Positions 35,942-44,312 of a stretch of 64,000 nt of DNA are shown here, piece after piece. Under the pieces are notes generated by a model. The model was not told the DNA's origin, did no database searches, and saw nothing but the letters and a program-made list of their open reading frames with translations. The first letter of the stretch is position 1. Every line of letters begins with the position of its first letter. A program made the position numbers and the translations under genes. Source of the stretch: Gp6-AA40 sp035496255 (lineage in GTDB: Bacteria; Acidobacteriota; Vicinamibacteria; Vicinamibacterales; UBA2999); NCBI GenBank assembly GCA_035496255.1, contig DATJEU010000014.1, positions 1 through 64,000 on the forward strand. Direction: 5' to 3'.

Positions 35942-36386
35942 ATCGCTTCCTGCGTTCCCGTGCGACGAGGGGGCGCAGCGGCAGTTCCTCACCCACCATC
36001 AGCAATGCCTGCGCCGGCCGATCCAGGTTGAACAGACGGCCGTCGGCATTCCGCGCGAACAACTGGTCGCCGCCGATGAACAGGGTGAGGGGGCCGCCCT
36101 CCCCGATGGTCTCGTAGAGGCGTACTCCAAAAATATCCTTCAACGTCGTCAGCAGGCGACGCAGGCGCGGGACGGAGAACCCTCGCCGCCGCAGATCCGC
36201 GAGCACCTGCAGTTCGAGCACGTCCATCGGCGTGTAGCGGCGTTCGGTGAAGCCGCCGGCCGCGGTCCGGTGCGAAGGAATCGCCGGCGCAAAGAGCCGC
36301 CGTGTATCCCACCATTGAAGCTGGCGGGCCGTGAGGCCGGTGAGGCCGGCCACTTCGCGCGACGTGTAGAACTTCTTCAGACGCAC
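35892..36386 (-). CDS. MerR-like transcriptional regulator
   Basis: A 164-residue protein with an N-terminal MerR winged helix: YTSREVAGLTGLTARQLQWWDTRRL, then the wing RRYTPMDVLELQVLADLRRRGFSVPRLRRLL. The C-terminal half is a small beta-rich domain with no recognised ligand motif and no metal-binding cysteines, so a metal-sensing role is unlikely. GTG start at 36386 shares a base with the thiO stop (TAGTG), so the two are coupled. Confidence 0.78.
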   Translation of the reverse strand: MRLKKFYTSREVAGLTGLTARQLQWWDTRRLFAPAIPSHRTAAGGFTERRYTPMDVLELQVLADLRRRGFSVPRLRRLLTTLKDIFGVRLYETIGEGGPLTLFIGGDQLFARNADGRLFNLDRPAQALLMVGEELPLRPLVARERRKRSSGSETLSRRRRPAVG

Positions 36387-37495
36387 TACAAACCGAACCT
36401 CGCGGGTTTCGTCAGCTCCAGCGCTTCATCTTCGCGCCGATCCAGCACCAGGTCGGCGACGAGTACGGCCGTAAGCGGTGTCAGCAGGATGCCGTTGCGA
36501 TAGTGGCCCGTCGCGTGAACGACGCCGCGCATTGTTGACGAAGATCCGATGATCGGCAACTCGTCCGGCGTTTTGGGACGCAGACCAACGCGGACTTCCC
36601 CGAACGTTGCGGCATCCGCGGCGGGCAGGAGCGCGTGCACAGCGTCCAGCAGGTGGCGGACACCCTGCGCCGTCGGATGCTCATCGAAGCCGGCGTCTTC
36701 GACGGTTGCCCCAACCAGCACGGTTCCGTCGCTCCACGGCACCACGTAACATGAACCGCCCCAGACGATGCGCGAGGCGAGACGCGCGGGGGCGCGCAGG
36801 TGCACGAGTTGGCCGCGAATCGGTTTGACCGGCGCCGGCCAGGTTGTGACACCGGCGATCGCCGACGACCAACTGCCGGCAGCCAGCACCAGCGTGTCGG
36901 CGTCGATTGCCCCGTCAGACGTGTTGATCCGGACGCCGGAAGCCTTCTCCGGTCCGGAGCCGGATGACAGCCCCGACACTCGCACGGTGGTGAATCGCGC
37001 GCCACGGCGCTCCGCCGCATCGGCGAGGGCCATCGTAAGGCCCGGCGCATTGATGTAACCCTGATCCGGCAGCAGCAGGCCGGCGTCGATGCCATCACCG
37101 AGCGCGGGTTCGAGATCGTGCGCGCCGCGCCGGTCCACCCATCGGTGCGCAACGTTGGCCGCAGCCAGCGTTCGCGCCTGCTCCGCCAGGTGCTCCTGCT
37201 CGATCTCGCCGGCGGCGACCTGCAGCGTCCCACTGCGTTCGTAGTCGAAGGTGCGCGGGCTGTCGTGTCGCACGCGCGCGACGAAGTCGTCATACAAAGC
37301 GAGGCTGGCCAGCCCGAGCCGCATTAACGCCGGATCGTGTCCTTCGCTGTAAGGCGCCAGCATGCCTGCCGAGGCATGCGTGGCACCTCCGGCGATCGGC
37401 CGCGGATCGACGACCTGCACCTGAGCCCCTCGCGCCGCCAGCTCGTATGCGACGGCGCACCCGATCACGCCTGCCCCGATGACCACGACTTTCAC
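36386..37495 (-). CDS. thiO: Glycine oxidase ThiO
   Basis: FAD-dependent amine oxidase, 369 residues, converting glycine to dehydroglycine for thiazole synthesis in thiamine biosynthesis. It has the dinucleotide fold VVVIGAGVIGCAVAYELAARG, the DAO signature GGATHASAGMLAPYSEG, and the C-terminal VGLRPKTPDELPIIG and ATGHYRNGILLTP blocks. No thiS/thiG or TPP riboswitch is adjacent, so a general D-amino-acid/glycine oxidase of this family is possible. It is upstream of and coupled to the MerR gene. Confidence 0.88.
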   Translation of the reverse strand: MKVVVIGAGVIGCAVAYELAARGAQVQVVDPRPIAGGATHASAGMLAPYSEGHDPALMRLGLASLALYDDFVARVRHDSPRTFDYERSGTLQVAAGEIEQEHLAEQARTLAAANVAHRWVDRRGAHDLEPALGDGIDAGLLLPDQGYINAPGLTMALADAAERRGARFTTVRVSGLSSGSGPEKASGVRINTSDGAIDADTLVLAAGSWSSAIAGVTTWPAPVKPIRGQLVHLRAPARLASRIVWGGSCYVVPWSDGTVLVGATVEDAGFDEHPTAQGVRHLLDAVHALLPAADAATFGEVRVGLRPKTPDELPIIGSSSTMRGVVHATGHYRNGILLTPLTAVLVADLVLDRREDEALELTKPARFGL

Positions 37496-37510
37496 AAAAT
37501 GGATTGTATC

Positions 37511-37531
37511 GGGCTACGGACTTCGGGCTTG
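37511..37531. repeat. Heptamer array (GGGCTTC type)
   Basis: GGGCTAC GGACTTC GGGCTTG, three 7-nt units just before the thiO start codon on the opposite side of the TonB terminator. Same consensus as 27535 and 50035. Confidence 0.7.
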
Positions 37532-37556
37532 GAACGGCGATTCCGGCTGCGGTACA

Positions 37557-37591
37557 AGAAAAAGGCTTCGAGCCACTGCTGGCCCGAAGCC
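37557..37591 (-). terminator. Intrinsic terminator of the TonB receptor operon
   Basis: On the minus strand GGCTTCGGGCC pairs with GGCTCGAAGCC (one G-U) around a 6-nt loop, followed by TTTTTCTT. It lies 26-60 bp after the receptor stop codon and is a standard Rho-independent terminator. Confidence 0.85.
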
Positions 37592-37616
37592 TGTAGTCTG
37601 AAAACCGGAGCGTCCT

Positions 37617-40361
37617 TTAGAAGCGGAAGCCCATGCCGATCTGCACGCGCCGCGGTGAACCGGCCGACGTGGGCTGACCGAAGAACTGGCTGTTCAAGCT
37701 GCTGATGTAGCTGCCGTAGTTGACGTGATTGAACACGTTGTCGGCCGACACGAACAGCTCGACGTTGTACCGGTTGCTGGTGTTGTTGTTGCCGTTGAAA
37801 TTGCCGCCGCCACGGCCGCCGCCGCCCTGGCCACGCTGCTGCGCGCCGCCACCGCCACGACCACCACCGGGGAAGCCGCCACCGCCGGGGAAACCACCGC
37901 CGCCGGGGAAGCCGCCGCCAGCGTTCCGGTTGCCGATCCCGAACTGCTTCTGCAGGCGCATGCTGACCGTCCAGGTCGGGTCACCGCGCTTGGTATTACG
38001 GCCGGTGCCCGCCGGCCGATCGTTCAAGACGCCATCGTGGTTCTCGTCGAAACCAGTGGTGATCGTGTAAGGCGATGCCGACTGCCAGTTGACGTTGCTG
38101 TTGAAGCGCACGCCCATCATCAACGGGACGTTGAACTGACTCTGGATCCGGTGGCGGACGTCATTGCGCGCGATGCCCCACTCGGCGCCCAGATTGTTGC
38201 TGTCCATCGGCAGCGACGTTGCGCCGTCGTTGTCGTTCTTGGCGTAGCCGAGCGTGTAGTTGCCGCCGAAGAAGAGGTTCTTGTTCGGAATCCGATACGT
38301 GTACTGAATCGTGTAGCGATCGCTGTTGGAGCGGCCGGTCGACTCGAACTGGGTGATGTTGCCGACGGTCTCGTCCGGCCGATCCCAGATCTCCGTCTCC
38401 CGCCCGGTGACCGGATTGGTTTCGATACCGACGAAGAACGGCTGGTTCAGATTGATCGACCGCATCTGATCGCGGCTGCGCAGCATCTGGTAGCTGAACT
38501 GCACCGTCAGGTTCGCGGTCACCTGCCGTTCGATGCCGAGCGATGCCTGATGGGTCATCGGCATCTTGAGACCCGGCGCCGCCTGAATGCGGCCGCCCGG
38601 CTGTGGGTCGGCCTCCACCCCGGAAGTCGGATCCGGGTAACCCGCGTTCAGAATCTGCAGGTCTTTCTGGGCGATGCCGTTTACACGCAGCGTCTGGTCG
38701 TACAGGCTCGAGTCGTACCAGTCGTAGAACAACCCGTAGCCGCCGCGGATCGTGGTCTTGTTGCCCTTGGGCGTCCAGGTGAAGCCGACGCGCGGCATCA
38801 AGTTCGTCTTGTCGTCGAGCAGCGACTGCATCTCGTTCCGCGCGCCGACGCTGAAGGAGAACTTGTTGTTCACCCGGATGTCGTCCTGCCAGTAGAACCC
38901 GAGCTGCCACACGCTGAAATTCGTGTTGATCTCGCCAAGCCGCTGCTTGTAGATCGGCAGAATCGGGTTACCGAGCTCGTCCAGCAGCGGAGTGCCGTCG
39001 ATCACCAGCGCCTGGTACGCCGCCAGCGACTGGAAGGTGTACGAGCCGTTGGCGTTGCTCTCGTCGAAGTACTTGTAGCGGCCGCCCTCGAGCAGCGCGC
39101 CGATGCGCATCTGTTGCTTCTTGCCGACGTTGAAATCGAAATTGTCGGCCAGCTCGTACTGCCGGTTCGAGTTGGTGTTGTTGGCACCCGCTCCCCCGGA
39201 CGTGAACGCCTGGTTGACGATGATCGCACGGTCGTTCGAGAGCGACGTCGTGTCGCTGCGGTTGCCGGTAACCTGCAGTCGGATTTCGTTCAGCGAATTC
39301 TTGCCGATGACGCCCTGCAGCTGGGCACGGACCGAGTAGTTCTCACCCGTGCGCGTGGTGCCGCGGTCGGCGAGGTTGAAACCACCGACGCCACTGTTCT
39401 CGTTGCGGCTGTTGCCGCCACGCACCTCGAAGCGGAACGTCTGGTTGGCGTTGACGCCGTGCTCGATGCCGATGGTGACGTTGGTTTGATCCGACGGCTT
39501 GACCACGCCCTGCCGCAGATCGGTGCCGTCGGCCAGGTGCGCGAAAATCACGTCCGACTGCTGATCGCGCCGCCCGTCGACGTTGAAGCGGATCGAGGTG
39601 CGGTTCTTGATGATCGGACCGCGCAGGCCCATGTTGAACTGACGGTTCTGCTCGGGCGTCTTCGTGTCGGCGAACGCGTTCTTCGCGTTCATCGCGTCGT
39701 TGCGGTACTGCAGGTTGGCGTTCCCGCTCCAGTCGCGCACGTTCGGCTTCGTGATGATCTCGATCTGGGTGCGGCCGGCGTCGTGGTTATCCGCCGAGAA
39801 CGAGTTGGTGCGCAGGCGAATCTGCCGGATCTCGTCGCGCGACGGCAGGCGGCCGCCCCGGAAGCCGTTCACCTGGAAGATGGCGCCGTTGGGTCCTGCC
39901 AACTGGGTCAGGTAGTCGGCCAGCTCGTCCGGATCCTCGGGCAGCGCGTCGATTTCCGCCTGCTCCAGCGTGGTGCTCATCGAGTTGCCGCTGCGATCGT
40001 CGGTCGCGGTCGTATCCTGCACCACCACCTGATCCTGGAAGCCCTCGAGCTTCATCGTCACGTTCTGGTTCATCGTGCCGCGCCGCAGGTTCAGCGTCAT
40101 GTCGGTCGGCGCGAACCCGGGGAATTCCACGTGAAGCCGCGCGTTGCCGGGCGGAAGATCGGGCAGCGTCGCGACTCCGTGTTCGTCAGCCATCACCGTG
40201 ACCGCTTTGCCGTTCTGCGGCGTGATCGTCACGGTTGCCGTCGGAATACCGGCGCTCGTCTCGTCCACGATGATGAGGCGCAGTTGCGTCTGGTTCGGAT
40301 TCTGCGCGTAGAGCGGCGCTGCGATGAGCAGCGCGATGACAGCGAGAAGAATGCGTTTCAT
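37617..40361 (-). CDS. TonB-dependent outer-membrane receptor (Oar-like)
   Basis: A 914-residue outer-membrane protein. Signal peptide 1-19; a carboxypeptidase-regulatory-like domain (about 25-110); a plug-like region with the NGFRGGRLPSRDEIRQIRL segment; then a long beta-barrel ending in FRF, the usual C-terminal aromatic. A Gly-rich insert with GGGFPGGG repeats and RGGGG blocks lies near residues 820-870. The substrate is unknown. It overlaps the LolA-like gene by 1 nt (TAATG), so the two are coupled, and the divergent histidine kinase region probably controls both. Confidence 0.88.
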   Translation of the reverse strand: MKRILLAVIALLIAAPLYAQNPNQTQLRLIIVDETSAGIPTATVTITPQNGKAVTVMADEHGVATLPDLPPGNARLHVEFPGFAPTDMTLNLRRGTMNQNVTMKLEGFQDQVVVQDTTATDDRSGNSMSTTLEQAEIDALPEDPDELADYLTQLAGPNGAIFQVNGFRGGRLPSRDEIRQIRLRTNSFSADNHDAGRTQIEIITKPNVRDWSGNANLQYRNDAMNAKNAFADTKTPEQNRQFNMGLRGPIIKNRTSIRFNVDGRRDQQSDVIFAHLADGTDLRQGVVKPSDQTNVTIGIEHGVNANQTFRFEVRGGNSRNENSGVGGFNLADRGTTRTGENYSVRAQLQGVIGKNSLNEIRLQVTGNRSDTTSLSNDRAIIVNQAFTSGGAGANNTNSNRQYELADNFDFNVGKKQQMRIGALLEGGRYKYFDESNANGSYTFQSLAAYQALVIDGTPLLDELGNPILPIYKQRLGEINTNFSVWQLGFYWQDDIRVNNKFSFSVGARNEMQSLLDDKTNLMPRVGFTWTPKGNKTTIRGGYGLFYDWYDSSLYDQTLRVNGIAQKDLQILNAGYPDPTSGVEADPQPGGRIQAAPGLKMPMTHQASLGIERQVTANLTVQFSYQMLRSRDQMRSINLNQPFFVGIETNPVTGRETEIWDRPDETVGNITQFESTGRSNSDRYTIQYTYRIPNKNLFFGGNYTLGYAKNDNDGATSLPMDSNNLGAEWGIARNDVRHRIQSQFNVPLMMGVRFNSNVNWQSASPYTITTGFDENHDGVLNDRPAGTGRNTKRGDPTWTVSMRLQKQFGIGNRNAGGGFPGGGGFPGGGGFPGGGRGGGGAQQRGQGGGGRGGGNFNGNNNTSNRYNVELFVSADNVFNHVNYGSYISSLNSQFFGQPTSAGSPRRVQIGMGFRF

Positions 40362-41428
40362 TATTTGGGCTGCGTAAAGGTGTTGGCCTTGAAATTTGGA
40401 TTCAACTTGACGCTCTTGATGTTGATTTCTTCCTGGATTTCTCCGCCAAGTTCGCGGGTGATGTGGTGGGGGAGCTTGATGGCGCCTTCGGGCTTGTAGT
40501 CGCCCAGATACAGTTCCATCGTCACCTGCTGCGGCTGCGCACCGCCGCGGCGGCCACCCTGGGCATCGGCGGCCTGACTACCCTGCGGGTTCGGCTGCGG
40601 GTTCGCCTGCTGGCCACCTTGCGCCGCGGCGCCTCCGCCGGCGGCATCACTGCCTCCGCGCCGGCCGCGGCCGCCACCGCCAGTCCGTGGCGCATTCGTC
40701 TGGTAGGTCATCATCAGCGGCATGTGCGTCGTGATGTCGAGGAACAGGCGCGTCGTCGTCCCGTCGGGCGTCGTGAATTCGAGGACGTCCGCTTTCTCGT
40801 CCTTCGGCGTCACCGCGGTGCCGATCCATGCCGGCATGTCGCCAGGTGCGGCAAGGAAGGCCACGAGGTAGCGAGCCAGGTCGGTCTGCCGGGTCTTGCG
40901 CTGCGCTTCCTGCAGCGCCGCGGCGCGAGCCGGGTCGAGACCGCGGGCCTGATCCTGACCCTGCGGGAGCCCGAGCAGACCGCCAAGCCGGCCGCCACCG
41001 CCCCCGCCACCGCGGAAACCACCGCCGCGGCCACCACCGCCGAGACCGCCCGGGAGATTGCCGTCAGTCGCGTCCCAGACTTCGGCGCCGTTCAGGCCCT
41101 GCGTCTGGGTGATCGAGATCGACCCGCCCGGCAGCTCGATCTCGCGTTCGATCTTCATCTTGTCGGGCGACTCGATCTGCATCGTCAGGTCGCCTTCGAG
41201 CGTCTGCTGCGCGGTGACCTGCGTGCTGCTGCCCTTGATTTCGAGCCGCTTGATCGCGGCGAGCTTGTCGTCACCGCCGAGGGCCTTGCGTGCCTCGGCC
41301 ATCAACGACGCGCCTTTGGCGGTGTCGTGAGCCGGAGGAGGGCTGTCCTTCGAGGGCGGCTGCTGCGCGAGCGCAGGCGCCACGAGACAGACAAACAGAG
41401 AAACCGGAACCAGGGAACGCAATGACAT
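40361..41428 (-). CDS. Exported LolA-like protein with Gly-rich inserts
   Basis: A 355-residue protein with signal peptide 1-21. The strand pattern (residues about 40-115, then 205-240) resembles the LolA/outer-membrane lipoprotein-sorting fold: repeated beta strands with a hydrophobic ligand cup. Two low-complexity Gly/Arg/Gln stretches (about 125-150 and 250-300) interrupt it. It is the first gene of the TonB receptor transcript; the receptor carries similar Gly-rich inserts. A role in handling the receptor or its substrate in the periplasm is inferred. No lipobox Cys is present. Confidence 0.6.
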   Translation of the reverse strand: MSLRSLVPVSLFVCLVAPALAQQPPSKDSPPPAHDTAKGASLMAEARKALGGDDKLAAIKRLEIKGSSTQVTAQQTLEGDLTMQIESPDKMKIEREIELPGGSISITQTQGLNGAEVWDATDGNLPGGLGGGGRGGGFRGGGGGGGRLGGLLGLPQGQDQARGLDPARAAALQEAQRKTRQTDLARYLVAFLAAPGDMPAWIGTAVTPKDEKADVLEFTTPDGTTTRLFLDITTHMPLMMTYQTNAPRTGGGGRGRRGGSDAAGGGAAAQGGQQANPQPNPQGSQAADAQGGRRGGAQPQQVTMELYLGDYKPEGAIKLPHHITRELGGEIQEEINIKSVKLNPNFKANTFTQPK

Positions 41429-41463
41429 GGCTGGCCATTATTCCTGTGGCTTTGCAAGCGGAG

Positions 41464-41491
41464 GTTAAGGGAGGGCTAAGAGTTTGTTAAG
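41464..41491. promoter_or_regulatory. Three direct repeats at 11-bp spacing (PhoB/OmpR-type operator)
   Basis: GTTAAG (41464), GCTAAG (41475) and GTTAAG (41486) lie exactly 11 bp apart between the LolA-like gene and the kinase gene. Eleven-bp direct repeats are the binding mode of PhoB/OmpR-type regulators, and such a regulator is encoded at 43487. The site could control both directions. Confidence 0.6.
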
Positions 41492-41538
41492 AATGTAAAA
41501 CCATGGAATTCAGTGATTTACGGCGATTTTCGCCATGC

Positions 41539-41544
41539 TATAGT
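41539..41544 (+). promoter_or_regulatory. Candidate -10 element of the kinase gene
   Basis: TATAGT preceded by TGC (extended -10) is 7 bp before the GTG at 41552. TTTACG 16 bp further upstream could be a weak -35. Confidence 0.5.
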
Positions 41545-41551
41545 CCGCCCC

Positions 41552-43381
41552 GTGAGGATGAAACGCCCCTCCGGCCTGACCCTGGTCACTGTGGTCCTGC
41601 TCGTGCTGCTGCCGGCGCTGGCCGTGCTTCAGTACCGCTGGGTGGGACAGGTCAGCGCCGCGGAGCGTGACCGCATGGAGCGCAACCTTGGCGTGGCGGC
41701 GTTCCAGTTCCGCGAAACATTCGACAGCGAGATCGGCCGCGCCCTGTCGCTGCTGCAGGTTGGCGCCGCCACCGTGCGCGACGGCGGCTCCGAACGCTAC
41801 TCGGATCGGTACGATGCCTGGCTGAACACGGCGTTGCATCCGCGCATGGTCGCGAACGTCTACCTGCTCGACGATGTCGACAATCAGCTCCGGCTGCGGC
41901 GCTGGAACACGGAATCGCGCGTGTTCGAGTCGATCGCGTGGCCCCCGCTCATCGAGAAATGGCGGCCGCAGCTCGAACAGGAGCGGACCGCGTACCTGTC
42001 AGGACAGGACCGCCGCGGTCCCGTACCGATTGCCGAGGACGCGCTGCTGGTGTGGCCGGTGCGGAACCTCACCGGCCCGCGCGGTCAGAGCGACGGCAAT
42101 ACACCGCGCCAGCTTCAGGCCGCGCGACCGCCATTCGGATTGACGATCGCGGAACTCGATCTGGATTACATCGCGAAACAGATGCTGCCGGAGCTCGCGC
42201 AGCGGCACTTCGCCCAATCCGCTGGCGACGCCTACCGGGTCGCGGTGACGAGCAGCGATTCGCCGGTGCGCGTGATTTATCGTTCCAGCCCGGATGCTCC
42301 CACGGATCCCGCCAATGCCGACGCACAGGAATCGTTGTACGGACCGGATCCGCTGCGTTTCCTCCGTGGTCCGCGTGGCGGTGATAACACGCAACTGAAC
42401 ATCACGGTCAACGTCATTCAGGGACAGGACGGAACGCAGGCCACCGGCCGGCCGGATGTCCAGGTCGCCAACAGCGGTCGCTGGCGCCTGCTGGTGCAGC
42501 ACCAGAGCGGCTCGCTCGAAGCGGCGGTCGGCGAAGTGCGGCGCCGCAATCTCGCCATCAGCTTCGGCGTCCTGCTGTTGCTCTCGGTGAGCGTCGCGAT
42601 GCTGACGCTCTCCTCGCGCCGTGCCGAGCGGCTGGCGCAGCAGCAGATGGAGTTCGTCGCCGGCGTCTCGCACGAACTGCGCACGCCGGTGGCGGTGATC
42701 AAGTCGGCGGCCGAGAACCTGTCGCAGGGCGTTGTTGGCGGCGTCGATCGTGTGAAGCGTTACGGCAGCATGATCGAGGGCGAGGCGCGAAGACTCGGCG
42801 AGATGGTGGAGCGCGTGCTGCAGTTTGCCGCGTTCGAGGCCGGTCACGGCGGCGCGTCGCGGACCGCGCTCGTGCCCGAAGAAATCATCCAAGAGGCCAT
42901 CGACAGCTCGATGCCGATGCTCGCACCCGACAACGTCGAGGTGCATCGGGACGTCGCGCTCGATCTTCCCGCCGTCCTTGGCGACGCGTCGGCACTGCGC
43001 TCGGCCGTCCAGAACCTGATTGCCAACGCGGTAAAGTACGGTGGCCGCGACAAATGGGTCGGCATCAGAGCGGAGTACGTGCCGGGCCGCCGTCATGGCG
43101 ACGTGCGAATCACCGTCAGTGATCACGGCGAGGGAATCTCGCCTACCGAACTGCCACACATCTTCGAGCCGTTCTACCGCGGCGCCGACGCGGTGGCCCA
43201 ACAGATTCACGGCAACGGCCTCGGCCTCTCGCTGGTCCGTCGCATCGTCGAGGCACACGGCGGCAAGGTGACGGCGACGTCCCGGCCCGGCACCGGCAGC
43301 GCATTTACAATCAGCCTGCCGGCTGCAAGTGCAAAGGCCCTGAGCGTCGGCAGCGAAGTTCAGCGCGCCGCCCAGGCATAG
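41552..43381 (+). CDS. Sensor histidine kinase
   Basis: A 609-residue inner-membrane kinase. Transmembrane helix at about residues 8-30, a periplasmic sensor of about 290 residues with no recognised fold, and a second helix (AISFGVLLLLSVSVAMLTL). HisKA follows with phospho-acceptor His374 in SHELRTP, then HATPase with NLIANAVKYG, SDHGEGIS and GNGLGLSLV. The start is GTG 41552 or ATG 41558, set by the -10 element; the longer in-frame extension overlaps the promoter. It pairs with the response regulator 105 bp downstream. Confidence 0.9.
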   Translation: MRMKRPSGLTLVTVVLLVLLPALAVLQYRWVGQVSAAERDRMERNLGVAAFQFRETFDSEIGRALSLLQVGAATVRDGGSERYSDRYDAWLNTALHPRMVANVYLLDDVDNQLRLRRWNTESRVFESIAWPPLIEKWRPQLEQERTAYLSGQDRRGPVPIAEDALLVWPVRNLTGPRGQSDGNTPRQLQAARPPFGLTIAELDLDYIAKQMLPELAQRHFAQSAGDAYRVAVTSSDSPVRVIYRSSPDAPTDPANADAQESLYGPDPLRFLRGPRGGDNTQLNITVNVIQGQDGTQATGRPDVQVANSGRWRLLVQHQSGSLEAAVGEVRRRNLAISFGVLLLLSVSVAMLTLSSRRAERLAQQQMEFVAGVSHELRTPVAVIKSAAENLSQGVVGGVDRVKRYGSMIEGEARRLGEMVERVLQFAAFEAGHGGASRTALVPEEIIQEAIDSSMPMLAPDNVEVHRDVALDLPAVLGDASALRSAVQNLIANAVKYGGRDKWVGIRAEYVPGRRHGDVRITVSDHGEGISPTELPHIFEPFYRGADAVAQQIHGNGLGLSLVRRIVEAHGGKVTATSRPGTGSAFTISLPAASAKALSVGSEVQRAAQA

Positions 43382-43474
43382 CAAGAGCGCCGGGCGGCCG
43401 CGATCGACTCCGCCCGACTTCCGGCTCCCGCCTAGCGGCGCTGCTTTCCGGGTGGCCGCATCCCGATTGAGAGT

Positions 43475-43480
43475 TATCCT
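43475..43480 (+). promoter_or_regulatory. Candidate -10 element of the response-regulator gene
   Basis: TATCCT is 6 bp before the GTG at 43487. It suggests the regulator can be transcribed apart from the kinase. Confidence 0.35.
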
Positions 43481-43486
43481 CCGCAC

Positions 43487-44179
43487 GTGCCTCGACTGTT
43501 GCTGGTAGAAGACGAACCCGGATTGGTCATGACGCTGACCGATCGGCTCATGGCCGAGGGGTACGAGGTCGAAAGCGCGATGGACGCGAAGACCGCCCTC
43601 GAGTCCGGAAGCAGCGGCAACTTCGACATCATCCTGCTCGACGTCATGCTGCCCGGCGGCAACGGCTTCGACATCTGTCGCACGCTGCGCCAGAAAGGCG
43701 TGCAGACGCCGGTGCTGATGCTGACGGCACGCGGCCAGGTCGTCGACAAGGTGGTCGGCTTGAAACTGGGCGCGGACGATTACCTCGTCAAACCGTTCGA
43801 GATGGCGGAACTCCTGGCCCGCGTCGAGGCGCTGCTGCGCCGCGGAGCCGCCACCGCGTCCGCCGCACCCGGGACGACTGACGGCTTCGTCTTCGCGGAC
43901 ATCACTATCGACTTCCGCAAGGCCGAAGTGACGAAGGGCGGCCAGTTGCTCGACCTTTCCGCCCGCGAATTCAAGCTGCTCAAGTACTTCATCGAGCACC
44001 GCGGCGCCACGCTGTCGCGTGACGAGCTGCTCAACGAGGTCTGGGGCTACAACGCGATGCCCTCCACCCGCACGGTGGACGTGCATGTGGCCTGGCTGCG
44101 GCAGAAGATCGAAGACAACCCGCGCCACCCGCAGTTCATCGCGACCGTGCACGGCCTCGGGTATAAATTCGTCGCGTAA
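43487..44179 (+). CDS. OmpR/PhoB-family response regulator
   Basis: A 230-residue two-domain regulator. The receiver has the acidic pair Glu8/Asp9, phospho-acceptor Asp52 in ILLDVMLP, Thr in LMLTARG and Lys in YLVKPF. The C-terminal winged helix (about 135-230) has LSAREFKLLKYFIEH and the recognition segment TRTVDVHVAWLRQKI. It is the evident partner of the upstream kinase. Its DNA-binding type fits the 11-bp-spaced repeats at 41464-41491. Confidence 0.93.
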   Translation: MPRLLLVEDEPGLVMTLTDRLMAEGYEVESAMDAKTALESGSSGNFDIILLDVMLPGGNGFDICRTLRQKGVQTPVLMLTARGQVVDKVVGLKLGADDYLVKPFEMAELLARVEALLRRGAATASAAPGTTDGFVFADITIDFRKAEVTKGGQLLDLSAREFKLLKYFIEHRGATLSRDELLNEVWGYNAMPSTRTVDVHVAWLRQKIEDNPRHPQFIATVHGLGYKFVA

Positions 44180-44312
44180 AGGCGGACCGGGGACAACTGA
44201 CCGGAAAACAGGGCGGCCGCCCAGCGTTAAGTCCCACGAAACAGGCCGGATTCAGGCGCTAGCAGAGGCACAGGCCTTGCTCTGTGGCTCTGCCGAAGGA
44301 GTAATTCCCGTC

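Noticed and set aside
37725..40499. Long open frame (over 900 codons) antisense to the TonB receptor gene
   Set aside because: Arg/Val/Ala-rich composition with no family motif; it mirrors the receptor gene and follows from high GC at third codon positions.
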